A stretch of DNA of 64,000 bases from Platycnemis pennipes (taxonomy: Eukaryota; Arthropoda; Insecta; Odonata; Platycnemididae). Each line of letters begins with the position of its first letter. The first letter of the stretch is position 1. The DNA is taken from the NCBI GenBank assembly GCA_933228895.1, contig OW121856.1, positions 21,531,805 through 21,595,804 on the forward strand. Direction: 5' to 3'. Of the stretch, positions 45,585 to 57,400 are shown piece after piece. The notes beneath the pieces are model-generated. The model was given only the letters and a program-made list of their open reading frames with translations, was not told where the DNA came from and did no database searches. Position numbers and translations under genes: made by a program.

Positions 45585-46040
45585 CTGAAGGTGAAGTTAT
45601 TGGTTATAAGATATTTAATATATATCTTAATCCTTAAGTAGTCACGTGAGCTTAGGTTACGTAACTACTCGCGTCAGGTCATATTGACACAGATTTGAAA
45701 AACAATGTCTTTACATTTAAAGTTAATGGTCATATGATTAGAAATATATCTGAATTTTATAAGCATGATACGGTAACTACATAGACACCATAAATTGTAT
45801 TTTTCCAAAATTGCAGGAGTGGAAAACCTGATTTTTCAAATAATTTGCAATAATTATCTGTGTTCATCATATTTTATTTCACAATTATTCTTTTCATGTG
45901 ATAGGCATCTTCAGGAACATTAAAAGAATTGATTATAGAGAAGAAAACAGGTGTAGAATAACCAATTTGTGTTTACGAAAATAGTTTACAAATTTTTCTC
46001 ACATTGAGTACATAATTACTTGCAATGATTTTTACAAATA

Positions 46041-48334
46041 CAGTAAAACCTCTCTAAGGCGGCCACTGCCGGTTCCAGAAAAAAGTGGCCGTTTGGAGGG
46101 GTGACCGCTAAATAGGGGCTTTCAGGATAAATTACATAAAATACTTACATATGTTCATTTCTAAAATTAATGCATTAAAGTTTATTTTTAATAAAATTTT
46201 ATTTCATATTCAGCTAACAAATAGGGTTTATAATTACTTTTTGAAAAAACCTGTCAGAGTACTTTGTTTCAATTGGCTACATTTTCTTTTAATTAATACA
46301 TTTTCTAAACAATTTTGGAGATTTTCATAGGACTCCATTGAATTTTCATTGAAATCCTTGTCAATTTTTTGGAAGAATGATTTTAATTTTAATAGTGAAT
46401 CTAATCCTTCCTTTACGCTCATCTCAGTGATATTTTCATTTTCCACTTCTTCCTCTTCACTATCGCTTATGTCTGCATCTAATAAAGAAAGAAACAGCTT
46501 ATTATGAATGATCTCTTGGTTTGATGAAATTCGTAAGACTTCGAAAGAAAAATGAAACAACCCTTACCTTTGCCACAAATGCGAGACTCCCAATTTCCAT
46601 CTAAGTCATCGTAGCACTCTACATTCGCCTCTTCTGTGGTATCGTATGATATTCGCGCAGTCGACGCCAACATTTGGAGCTCCTGGTGCAGCGCATTGTT
46701 GCCATCAGAGCTGCAGGGAATTTCCTCTTCACAGTTTTCACCTGCTATTATTCCACAAGAATCAAAGCACTTCCTGATGGTTTCCTTCTCGACTTCTTTC
46801 CATGCCGATTTTGACCATGACACAGCCTCTCCCACATTGATTTTTTTGGTGAGATCACTAACACATGAAGCGTCGTCCATCATTGCCAGTAGGCTGCGTA
46901 GAACCTTTCGCCGGTATCTCAGTTTAAAAGATTGAATAATCCCCTGATCTAGGGGTTGAAGGCGAGCTGTTGTGTTTGGCGGTAAAAACTGAAGTTTTAC
47001 ATTCGAAAGATGTATTTTTGGATGACAAGTGGCGTTATCTAAAAATAAAATAACCTTTCTTCCTTTTTGGATCATCTTTTTATTAAAGGCACGTAACCAT
47101 TATTCATAAATTGCAGAAGTCATCCACGATTTACTATTTGCACACCACTTCACGCCAAGAAGATCCATGTTAACGTTTTTAAAGCACCGTGGCCTAAGTG
47201 CTCTTCCAATCACTAATAGGGGCTCCTTTTCTCCAACTGAATTACAACAAAACATAATTGTTATTCTTTCTTTGCTTAGTTTTCCACTTTTGCACTCGAC
47301 ATGTTTCAAAAGAAAGTGTCTTGTTCGGAATGGCTCTGTAAAAAAGACCAGTTTCGTCCATATTAAAAATGTCTCTGGCCTCATAACCCTCCACAATAGA
47401 CGACACTCTCAATTTCCATTCCTTAACAGTCTCTGGAGAAACATCTCCTCCTTCACCACTAATTGATCTAAAAACAATATTGCTCCTGGTCCGGAAACGT
47501 TCCAACCAACCATTACTAGCTGCAAATCCCTCAATCTGAAGTTGATTTGCAATGTCCAAAGCTTTCTGTTGCAGTATTGGACCACTAACCGGCAAATATT
47601 TTGCTCTGGCACACTTAAACCATTCATATAACCTATCATTAACTTCACTAAACTTCTGATCTCTCCTCTTCCTTTTTATCCCTCGATTCTTGTTGTCCTC
47701 TTGTAGAATAGTGTCCCTCTTTTTAATGATAACGTTTATCTGTGTCCTTCCGCACTTAAATTTTTCGGCAATTTTCCTTGCTGACATCCCATTATCACTG
47801 TCAAAAATAACACTTTCTCTCTTCTAAAGACAACACCACTTTGCTTTTGCTGCTCATTTCGCAATCCTCTCTTCCGTAAGCTCCAACCGCCCAACACACC
47901 GTGCCAATCGCGAATACGTTTTATATTTTGCCTCCTTTGCTTGAGGTGTCGGACCGGAAGCAGAAATAGGAAGCAGCATACAATGTAAGTCGCTTATAAG
48001 TAAGCTCGTAAGTATAATCGAGGAACTGACGGGTGGTCCCCGATATTCCCTTCGTCAGAGGGAACGAAACAATGTAAGTGTATCAAGTGTACATTTGAGC
48101 ATGGGCAATAAAGCTCCTCTAAGGCCAATCAGAGAGAGATTTGAATTTGAGATTTCATGGAAGTGGCCGTATCTTGTTGTTACGCTCTGGCCGCTGGTCG
48201 GGAAGAGAGGTGACCGCTGAATAGGGGGTCATTTTTCAAGGGGAAGATAGGGTAAACCATTCCGTTCTGGGGAAAAATGGCCGTTTACAGGGGTGACCGC
48301 TGAATAGAGGTGGCCGTTTGGAGAGGTTTTACTG
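46041..48334 (-). mobile_element. Tigger/pogo element, full length, inserted in piggyBac
   Basis: Termini CAGTAAAACCTCTC and, on the right, GAGAGGTTTTACTG, flanked by TA (46039-46040, 48335-48336). Further repeats of GGCCGTTTGGAG-GGGTGACCGCTGAATAGGGG lie inside both ends. The length of 2,294 bp is that of a complete autonomous Tigger. The TA lies in the codon series of the piggyBac Cys-rich domain; excision would restore CKQ-C-ICKNH in frame. Confidence 0.95.
46234..47857 (-). pseudogene. Tigger (pogo-type, DDE) transposase
   Basis: Start ATG at 47857 (MSSKSKVVLSLEERK), then a frameshift near 47800. The DNA-binding part SARKIAEKFKCGRTQI and the CENP-B-like second domain (FKCARAKYLPVSGPILQQKA; FAASNGWLERFRTRSN) follow. 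Catalytic motifs: NMDETGLFYR (D1), LFLDNATCHP (D2), LQPLDQGIIQSF (D3), so the triad is present. Defects: a frameshift near 47290, TAA at 47100-47102 just before WLRAFNKKM. A small intron 46567-46479 (donor GTAAGG, acceptor TTTATTAG) joins CGKG to the acidic C-terminus DADISDSEEEE; the stop is at 46234. Inactive as it stands, but only lightly decayed. Confidence 0.93.
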
Positions 48335-48911
48335 TACACTGTTTGCAGACACTGCACGTTTGTGAATATTTATTATCTTTAGAGCTAGGGCAAATGACAC
48401 CTCTTTCACTTTTTCAATGCAGGCTCATCACTTTTTTCTAGCATTTCTGGTTCCATGATATGGTTCCCTGGTTCCCTCTCTGACAGAAAAAGCCTTATGT
48501 TTAGAGGAAAATTGCAGGAAAAATGCTGACTATAAACCCTTCTAATAACATTAAGATTTCTCAAAAATTTTCTTCTTTTGATTTTTTCTCCTGTATTGGC
48601 TTTGTAAATACCATAAGCATTTGGTGCACTCACATTGATAAAGTGAAAGAAAACTTCTAATGGCATCTTCTAGTTCTACATCCTACATTGTAGTTGCTGC
48701 AGAGTTGGTCAGATGTGTCGACTCCGACTTTTGTGTAGTTGCAGACGCTTATGATTTCCGGTTTCATTTTGGACCCTGTCTCGATATAAATCTTATCATC
48801 GTGGTGCATGTTAGAGATACCTTCTACTGAATTTGACTTAGCATGAACATATGACCCCATGGCAATACCTTCAGTAAACCCAAAAACTGATGAATTGGCT
48901 TCTCGTTTTTT

Positions 48912-49988
48912 CATCATCACCAAGGGCCAGCAATCCTAGGATTGACGCAGCCTCCCACTCGATTCTTCTATCAGCCAGCCTCTTCATATTAACGTAGTTC
49001 CTCTCTTTCACGTCCTTTACTACTTGTTCTATGTAACTCATACGAGGTCTGCCTTTTCCATTCTTCCCATTCACTTTTCCCTCAATGATTGTTTTCATCA
49101 GGCCATCGTGTCCTAAGATGTGGCCGATTAAGTGGTCCCGTCTTCTTTTTATAGTTTTCATCAGAATTCTCTTTTCTCCCACTCTTCTTAGGACTTCTTC
49201 ATTTGTCACTCGGTCAATCCATTTTATCTTCATCATTCTTTGATAACACCATATTTTGAATGCTTCCACCCTTTTCTTCTCTGCTTCTGTCATCGTCCAT
49301 GCCTCACTGCCATAAAGAAACATGCTCCAGATATATGTTTTGATGAATTGCTTCCTTACTTCCAAGCTTGTATTTCCAGCTGTTAGTAGATTCTTCTTCT
49401 GATGGAATGCCCTCTTTGCCTGGGCTATTCTACTCTCTATTTCTTTCTTGCTTCGTCCATTGTTGGTTACTCTGCTTCCTAGGTAACAGAACTCTTTCAC
49501 CTCTTCCAGTTTCTGTTTTCCTAGTATAACGTTGGTTTTGGCCTCCTCTCTCTTGCTGCACACCAATATCTTAGTTTTCTTCTTATTGATCTTCAGCTGA
49601 TGTATGGCCATTGTTCTTTTCATGGTTGTTAGCATCTTATTCAGATCCTTCTGTCTCTAGTTCTCTATGAGAGCTATGTCATCAGCGAATTGTATCATAA
49701 TGATTGTTTTGCCGTGGATGTTCACTCCAGAATACTTCTCCTTGACTTCATTGATGGCTCTCTTAATGTAAACATGAAAAATTATAGGAGACAGTGCACA
49801 GCCTTGTCTCACTCCTTTCCTTATTCTTGCTTCTTTGCAGCTGGGTCCAGATTTTATCACCGCTACTTGGTTTTTATACAAACTGTGGATAATTCTTCGG
49901 TCATTGTATGACTCTCAAATTCCTTTCAATATTCCAAGCATTAAATTCCAATCCACATTGTCAAAAGCCTTCTCTTAATCCACAAATG
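48912..49988 (-). mobile_element. RTE-type LINE inserted in piggyBac (5'-truncated)
   Basis: Flanked by a perfect 10-bp target duplication CTCGTTTTTT (48902-48911 and 49989-49998). On the minus strand it starts inside RT motif A (EKAFDNVDWNLM). It continues VRQGCALSPIIFHVYIKRAI, MIQFADDIALIEN (FADD active site), a stop, then INKKKTKILVCSKR, YLGSRVTNNGRSKKEIESRI, LYGSEAWTMTEAEKKRVEAF and HILGHDGLMKTIIEGKVNGK. The end is GGTGATGATG just before the duplication. It has only two in-frame stops. It is the best of three related copies in the window (also 11245 and 13455). Clade assignment to RTE is by motif memory. Confidence 0.93.
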
Positions 49989-50145
49989 CTCGTTTTTTAT
50001 TGGGCAAAAATTCATTTCAGCATTTCAGCAGGTATTTCAGTTTTATTTTTTCAAATTGTTCCCACTAATGTCAGTTTGCTTTCTAACAATGATTTCACCA
50101 AAGGTATGCTGGTATACCAGTTATCAGTGGTTACTCCAGTGGAAC

Positions 50146-50295
50146 ATTGACGTAGTATCTACGTCGATTTTACATCGATACTACGTTGATGCTACGTCGA
50201 CGGTTACATCGACATCGACGTAATAATGGTCCTCGAAGCTACGTCGATTCAACGTCCATTATCAACGTCGATGCGTCGACGTCATATCTATGATA
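50146..50295. repeat. Left subterminal repeat array of the CACTA-like element
   Basis: About eight degenerate copies of TACGTCGAT or its reverse complement (CTACGTCGATTTT, CATCGATACTACGTTGATGC, CATCGACATCGACG, CTACGTCGATTCAACG). Subterminal arrays of this kind bind the transposase in CACTA elements. Confidence 0.85.
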
Positions 50296-51074
50296 CTTCG
50301 ATGTGCTTTCGAACCGAAAAATGCAGCTTACAAAATTTCTAAAATGTATTTTTAAATAGTATTTATTCAATTGTATTTTTTTAAATTGTTTGTTTAAAAT
50401 TTTTGAAGTCCATTTCTCTGCCTAAAATGCGCAGAATTTGTTTTCGATAATTTCAGGATTAGGTACATGGCTGCGGTAGAAGTAAAATGAGAACACTGCT
50501 TTTTGCCATTTTCATGGAACCTTTATTTGATTTTAACATTACGACATGGACATTAAATAAACAAATTAGGAAGTTTGAAATATATCAGTAACGGAATAGT
50601 TTTAGCAAAATAAACAGATTGGAATGAGCAAAAAAATAAAAAAAAACTATTCATTCAACTTGTTTTTGCCCTTCGCGGTGCGTCTTTTAGCCATCAACCT
50701 AATGCATCATCCACCTCATCTTGTTTTTAATCCTCCGGCCTTTTATTTCGTTCTGAAGAATTTCGAAGGACCACTATTGGAGAAAAATTGAAAAAATAAT
50801 GAAAGGATTAAAAATAATCACGTTTGATATAATTTTTTATGGAGTTCAACGTACCACAAACCAATTTATATATTATCGTTTTCTTGAAGCTTTATTTTAT
50901 TATTGCTTCCAGGTCTATATATTCCTTGCATGTTGTAGTTTTGTGCCACATAGTCCGTCATTAGAGCTTTATAATGGAAAATATTTTTTCTCTAGTTCCT
51001 CCAATTCCAAAAGTTGAGAGATATTGAACCTGCAACAAAATTCTTCGATTATACACGAAGGCTCCCGAGAGTGA

Positions 51075-51290
51075 TATATGGCAAAAGAAAGTATATCAGA
51101 TAGGACTGAAGGGATCACTTTGTGGAATTTAGTTAAACTATACATGGTATAAAATAAAAACTTTTAGTCTAAGACAAAATATACATTAGTCAAACTGGAA
51201 GAAAGTTTTCTATTCGCATCAAGGAACATAAACCGTATTTTATAAATCATTACGACAAATCTGGTACGCCAGATTACCTGACTGCCGCTA
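51075..51290 (+). pseudogene. Penelope-like element 3: GIY-YIG fragment inside the CACTA element
   Basis: The + strand translation VYQIGLKGSLCG, then IYISQTGRKFSIRIKEHKPY matches the Penelope GIY-YIG nuclease (GVYxIxC...YIGQTGRSFxTRxKEH), with YIG now YIS. It lies between exons of the DUF4806 gene on the opposite strand and may have replaced the missing exon(s). It is followed at once by the palindrome at 51293. Confidence 0.75.
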
Positions 51291-51292
51291 GG

Positions 51293-51338
51293 CCACGCCT
51301 AGTGGCATAGGTACCTATAACTATGCCACTAGGCGTGG
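51293..51338. repeat. Perfect 18-bp-arm palindrome
   Basis: CCACGCCTAGTGGCATAG (51293-51310), loop GTACCTATAA, then CTATGCCACTAGGCGTGG (51321-51338). A strong cruciform or hairpin; meaning unknown. Confidence 0.95.
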
Positions 51339-53265
51339 TGCTGTCATTTTTAGGGATATCGGCAAAGGTATGGTTTTTTATCTCTAATACTACCATTTGT
51401 GATCGTCCTTTTCTCGTTCCTCAATACGCATGTGAATTGAAATATAGCATATCCAAGTTTACACAACAAATAAGGTATGTTCTGCAACACATGGATTTTA
51501 ATGACAATTGTCCTCCATAAATAACGGAAATGATGACTTCAGTTACACTGAAGATGTCCGACTTAAAGGAAAAAGGATGTCTTTAACTATCACTCTCCTT
51601 ATTGAAGAGCTACGTGTCAAAGAATCTCATAGAACTTATTCGTTAAAAGATGACCCTGTGATTTAGGCTTTAGAATTTTATTCAAGGGGCTTAACTCAAT
51701 AATTATACTCACGGCAGAAGCAAATTTTTCCTCCTGGTGCAATTCCTCCATCTATTCATTTATCTGATCCTCGTTTTGCAATGGGAGGTTTGGAAAGTCA
51801 TAAATTGGTTTTATAGGTGTGTTCTGTCTATTATTTGAAGTTAATATTGCCAGTGTTTTATTCATTTTTTTATCCATTTCCTCAAACTTTATTTTTAATT
51901 TTAAAATTTCAGTCATAACTGGTTTGGAGCAAAGATCACCTTAAATGTAATAACATAATAAAACAATTTCACTTAAATTTCCGTATCAGTAACCTATAAA
52001 ATATTTTATTATATAAGAATTCTTTCATTAAAAGACATTTGAAGAACAGTTCCTCCAGTTTATATGTATCAATGAAGATCTAGTCTAGTGCATATACTAT
52101 TTTCTATGAATTAACTTGTAATGACTTCGTATAATACGCAAGATTATATACATTTCAAAATGATGATGATGCTTCTTCAATGTGGTGGGATTTCTACATT
52201 TCAGGTGAATAGGATTTATTTAAAATTAGAAGACGGCTACATTTAATTATCAAGGCAGACTCACTCGGAGGCGTTCTCTCCATATTGTTTCGATCGCTCG
52301 GGCTAGGTACATTTTCCTCTAAGGTAATGGTGGATGCTCGATTTTCCAGCATTTCTATAATGAGGATTTATTAGCATTGATTACATTCTGGAATGATAAA
52401 TAAACAAGTTGATTATATAAGGTTTGCTTCAAAGTATGATCTCTCTAACGTCTTTGATTAATTCTGAGTGAAGGCAGCTGTTCTTCTTCAACCTCAGACT
52501 CCTCGGATTCATATCTTGCCGGTTTCATAATTTTCTTTTTTTTGTGGCTTCCACTTGGTTCTTCGGAGGTTTCCAAATCTGAGGTGAATTGTGCCCGGGT
52601 TGACTTCTTCCTAGCCTCTTGCAGAGTATCTACGAAAGAAAATATTTTGAATTATATATTGTATTCGTTTTCAGAGAAAACATCGCAAATGGATCTGACC
52701 ACGCTATATATATATCATGATATCTTTTATTAAATGGACCTTATATCTTGATATCCCGTTTGAATTTGTATATGTATACGGTTCATTAAGTCACCTTTTC
52801 ATTAGAATTAATTAATACAAGGTAACTCACCGCACCATGCCCTGATTGTGACAGGGAATTCCATCCCATTTGGGGTCTCATCCGGGCATTTACGACTTTT
52901 GATAAATGATTCCACCTTTCCTTTCTCAGTTGGCCACTTACACATTCCTCTATAGATGGAAGTCATTCCGATTTCAATTTTTTTGGTATTTTTCACCCAG
53001 TTGGAAGGAACTGCCTCCACTTCAGCTGCATTGTCAAGATTAAACTCGACGACATAGTACTGAGGAGAGGGTTTATTTGAGCTATGAATGTTAAAAAATA
53101 TGTAGGATGATTAACTTTATTATTGATTCAAGTACACCTCTATGGTAATTCCATCTCGTTACAATTTGATCATTAGGAAAACATGTTTAAATAGCATATG
53201 ATAAAACCCATACCTCAATTTGTATCAAATGCTTTTAAAATACTCACCTGGCAGTCATTAGGCAT

Positions 53266-53561
53266 CTTCCGATGTAATTTATTCAATTTTCAAGTGTTGA
53301 AATACGTAAATTGAAACACGTAATCACGTAAGACGTTTTGTGAATCCCGCTTATCAGCCTGTTGTTCATTGCATTGCCAATGGTTACTCCTACTGGCACC
53401 AGTGGCGGTAAATACAATTTGAGTCTTCAATACGGCCTTTCCCGAGTCTAAGATATTTTCAATTGAATTCGTCTTGATTGAACAACAAGACCTTGATTTC
53501 TAATAGTTTATCGTCTGTATCTCCTCGCATCAAGGGGTTTTGTATATTTGTGTTCGTCACA
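53266..53561. promoter_or_regulatory. Probable shared bidirectional promoter of the CACTA-like element
   Basis: 296 bp between the start codon of the minus DUF4806-type gene (53265) and that of the plus transposase (53562). Both first exons are tiny (six codons each) and point away from each other. No TATA box is assigned; the promoter is inferred from the gene layout. Confidence 0.5.
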
Positions 53562-55862
53562 ATGAATCGGATTTATGAGGTAAGTGCAAAACATGCTGGC
53601 TTCCATACAGCATAAGTTTCCAACTAACATGTCTAAATACTTTAAAGATTACTAACGATCTGATTATCGATAAAATGGTTGTGATAAGTTCAAATAAAAT
53701 TATAACTAAGCTGCAGTTCTGACATTTCATTTTCATTATATTAACAGAATAGAAAATTACGAAGAAAGGCTTCAAAAGAGATTGCACGAGTGTTGATGGA
53801 ACAAGATCAACTTGTTACGCTAGAAACTTGCAACAAATATGGAGCCAATAATGTCTGCGAAGCGCCTCCCTACCACGAAAATGAAATTCGTTTGGCTGAC
53901 AAAAAAACAGACGATAATTTCACGGAAAAACTCCAAACCGTAAGCATAGATAAAGATGATAGCAATCTCACGACTTCATTCGAATCAGACCACATATTTG
54001 GCGCAAATGAAATGGAATCAAAAAATGGAATGAATAATGATTTAAGTTGTGCTTCAAGAGCGGATGAGAAGACGTCGCAGGCATCTCTCCAGTTTCAGTT
54101 GTCGAAGTGGGCAGTTACGCATAATATTCCACAATCTGCAACGGATGAACTTCTATTAATCTTAAGGAATTGTGGTCATTCAAATTTGCCAAGAAGAGCA
54201 AAAACCCTTCTAAAAACCCCTAGGTCCAATAAGGATTTAGTTAAATCATTATGTGGAGGGTTATATTGGTATAATGGAATATTGAAAAATATTCAGCCTG
54301 TGTTGGAAAGTATTACATTACAACAAGATACGGTGGCGATGGATGTGTTTGTGGATGGTATGTCCCCTTTCAAAAGTGTTAAAAAATCTATTTGGCCAAT
54401 TTTAGGTTGCCTGGTCGGAGGTAATGAGCCCTTTGTCATAGCCTTATGGTGCGGAGAATCTAAAATGCCTACGTGCGTTCACAGTTTTTTTGATGATTTT
54501 GTAGCTGAAGCAAAAATTCTAATTACTAGAGGTTTCTTTGTTAATGAAATACATAGAAAGTTGGTTATCAGAAGATATATTGCCGATGCACCAGCTAGGG
54601 CATGGATTAAACAGGTGAAACAGCATGGGAGCAAGATATGATGCGAAAGGTGTGTAGTAACCAGAGAATGGCACAGAAGAATGACCTATATTAGTTCGGA
54701 AATACCAAATGCACTGCGTACCTCAGATTCGTTCAACAACCAAAATCAGACCGAATATCATATTGGGACGTCACCACTCTTGAGTTTGAAAGCAGACATG
54801 ATCAAAGATATACCCTTAGATCCTATGCATTTGGTATACTTATGGGTTATGAAGAGACTATTGAGCATGTGGTTAGTACCAAAAAAGAGTAGACATTACC
54901 AAAAACCAGATATTATACGTAAATTATCCGTACACATGGCAACTCTTAAAGACTGCTTTCCTTGTGACTTCGCCAGAAAACCGAGATCGTTGTATGAGTG
55001 GAGGACATTTAAAGCCACTGAATACCAAAGTATTCTTCTCTATGATGGTATCGTTGTTTTTAAAATCTTGGGAAAAGAACTTTACCTCAATTTTCTAAAT
55101 CTTCACATTGCAATACGAATTTTAAGTGATCCATTGCTACGTGATCATATTCACGATGCCAATAAACTCCTTTCCAGTTTCATTAAAGATTGTAGTCGTT
55201 CGAACATGTATGGAAGGGAATTCATCGTGTACAATGTGCATCATTTAATTCATTTAGCAAATGAATGCATGGTACATGGTACTTTAGATGGTTTCAGTGC
55301 GTTTAAATTCGAAAGTTACCTCGGAGGTATCAAGAGGCATCTGAGATCACCCAGTAAGACTTTGCAACAAGTTATGAGATGACTTTCAGAAAAATCACAG
55401 TCATTTGCAAGAAACTTCAATCCAACCTTCTCTGGTACGCTGCAACAACACCTAATTAATAGTCCGTGAAATATCTTTGGTGAAGCTGAGTACAAGAAGA
55501 TAATTTGGAATGGTTTCGTGCTCCGTACCACTTGGCCAGACAATTGCATCCTATCGAAATTCGGTCAGATAGGAATTATAGAGAGGATAATTAATACTAA
55601 CACTAAAAAAATTACATTTGTAGGGAGATATTTTCAAAATCTACAGGACTATTTTAATTATCCATGTGCCTCGTCTGCGCTTGACTGTTTTAGGGTAAAA
55701 ATATTAGGTCAACCTGTAAATTGGTCATTAAAGCACATTAAAAGGAAATGTTTTCTTTTACCTCTGGATTTGAGAAGTGGATCTGAGACAGATTTATTCG
55801 ACAAATCATTATTTACTGGTTCTTTTGTATGTATACCAATGATAAAAAATGAATGCCTTTGA
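53562..55862 (+). pseudogene. CACTA/EnSpm-like transposase, near-intact
   Basis: Exon 1 53562-53579 (MNRIYE) has donor GTAAGT; exon 2 starts 53748 after TTAACAG, in frame (NRKLRRKASKEIARVL). The single frame then runs to TGA at 55862, about 710 codons, broken only by TGA at 54639-54641, 55380-55382 and 55467-55469. Motifs: MDVFVDGMSPFKSVKKSIWP (first Asp), WPILGCLVGGNEPFVIALW, YIADAPARAWIKQVKQHG (second Asp), CERCVVTREWHRRMTY (zinc-binding), DPMHLVYLWVMKRLL (third acidic block), KPRSLYEWRTFKATEYQSIL, and VHHLIHLANE...FSAFKFESYLGGIKRHLR, similar to the DUF4218 end of plant CACTA transposases. The superfamily assignment rests on these shared blocks. Confidence 0.8.
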
Positions 55863-57204
55863 TACAGGTGGTCTCCACCATAGACGTAAGGAATTTGTAG
55901 TACCTACGTAAAAATGTACTTAAATTCATATGTTATATTTCTACATCAAGTTGGATGTACTTCGATGCAAAACATGACAAATGTACAATTAATAAATGTC
56001 CTGCTGAATAATGGAAATTCATCCAGGAAATTTCATTCAAAATACCAATAATATGCTTTGTAAAATTTGTAATTAAATAATTATTTATAAAAACAAAAAT
56101 TACACTAAGGTTTATTTTCTCTGTTAAATTACATTTACATTATAATTTCTTTTAAAATGTGGCAGGTACAGCGTGAGAAATTCATCATAGAACAAGTATT
56201 ATCAATCAAATTGCATAATTAAGCCAAATTATTTCAGACCATACCAGCAAAATTACAACCCAAGAACGCAAAGGCCAGGCGACTGCTTGAAGCTTTCAAC
56301 TCTTCATCATAGACACAGTTGCACCACTGTGAAAGATCAAGTAACGTTTAATCTTTGATTAAAATATTGAATGAAAGCAGTATGTTCAAATTAATACTGA
56401 CCGATGCAAGGAAGGATTTTTAATAAGCTTTTCAATTGAAAACGTTAACCCCTCGTTGAGATGATTTAGCTTAAATATTGCTGACCCTTGGTGTTTTTAT
56501 AAGGAGAATATATGCTCAAAAAAGTTTGAAGCCACGTAATGTTGTCGGTAACTAGTAGAGCGTTACTCGCCGCAGCCTGGGCCGAGCGAGCGAAGCCGCA
56601 CTGCTCGGAAGCCCATGCGCATGGGCTGTGCTGAGTTACCGTAGTCGCTGCGTAATCAAAATCGGCTCCTACAATTGACGCTGCGTATGTCCAGCTCGGG
56701 TTTTCATACCATCAAAAATACTAATATTTTCTTAATTTTATAATTTATGCAAAGGGGACAGGGTCGTAATATCAACTCCTAGTATAAGTAAAATAGTAAG
56801 AATACCTATAGAAATGTTTTGTATTGCTTACACTATAAAAATTATTAATTACGTTAAGATCCCAAATAGGCAAAGGATGCTTCTGGTTCGCATATTATCA
56901 TTGCATCAAAAATTGTTGGTTACCCTAATACGCACTAGTTTCCGTACCACAATTTTTTAAAGATAAGCAATATGTTGATTTCCGGGAGATTGCAATTTTT
57001 TTATTAAAAACTAATCAAACAGGGTGGGAACACAAGATATTGCCCCAAAAGAGTATGGTGCAAGTTTCTGCCGAAGAGAAAATATGTATTTCATTCAATT
57101 TCCCAGCTATTCCTTACAAAATGTCAAATTACCATTTAAAATTGACAATTAAATGTCAAATTGAGACTTTAAAAAACACCTTTTTTTAGTAAATGGTAGA
57201 ATCG

Positions 57205-57400
57205 CGTAGATCGGTCCACGTCGATTCCACTCAGATATAACGTTTCAAAGTACAACGTCTATGCGTCAAAGTTACATCTACGTCGATTCAACGAAAACAA
57301 TCGACGTCGACCTGTCAACATTACATCGACGTAGATATTACGTCGATCTCCGTCAATCAACCAGAAATATGTCGATTCTACATAGATTCGACGTAGATGT
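57205..57400. repeat. Right subterminal repeat array of the CACTA-like element
   Basis: Degenerate ACGTCGAT motifs in both directions (CACGTCGATTCC, CTACGTCGATTCAACG, CATCGACGTAGAT, TTACGTCGATCTC, TTCGACGTAGATG), mirroring the left array. Confidence 0.85.

Larger units (their letters stand above)
50656..53265 (-). pseudogene. DUF4806-type accessory gene of the CACTA-like element, six exons
   Basis: The exon model was read from splice sites and phases: 53265-53248 (MPNDCQ), 53059-52831 (YYVVEFNLDNAAEVEAVPSN...AWC), 52629-52450 (DTLQEARKKSTRAQ), 52354-52265 (MLENRASTITLEENVPS), 51939-51713 (SDLCSKPVMTEILKL...PIYDFPNLPLQNEDQINE) and a last exon 50773-50656 (WLKDAPRRAKTS). Introns have GTGAGT- or GTTAGA-type donors, and exons 1-5 join in frame. 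The N-terminal Y-x-VVEF...VP-x-W, the central EARKK and FPL, and the C-terminal W-x(2)-APRR are the DUF4806 layout found in animals. Defects: TAG at 51754-51752 and two stops in the last exon; one or more exons between 51713 and 50773 are missing. A role as a DNA-binding partner of the transposase is inference. Confidence 0.72.

Noticed and set aside
50134..50147. hAT-type interpretation of the CAGTGG terminus
   Set aside because: hAT elements make 8-bp duplications and have a different transposase; here only TA is duplicated and the protein matches CACTA-type blocks.
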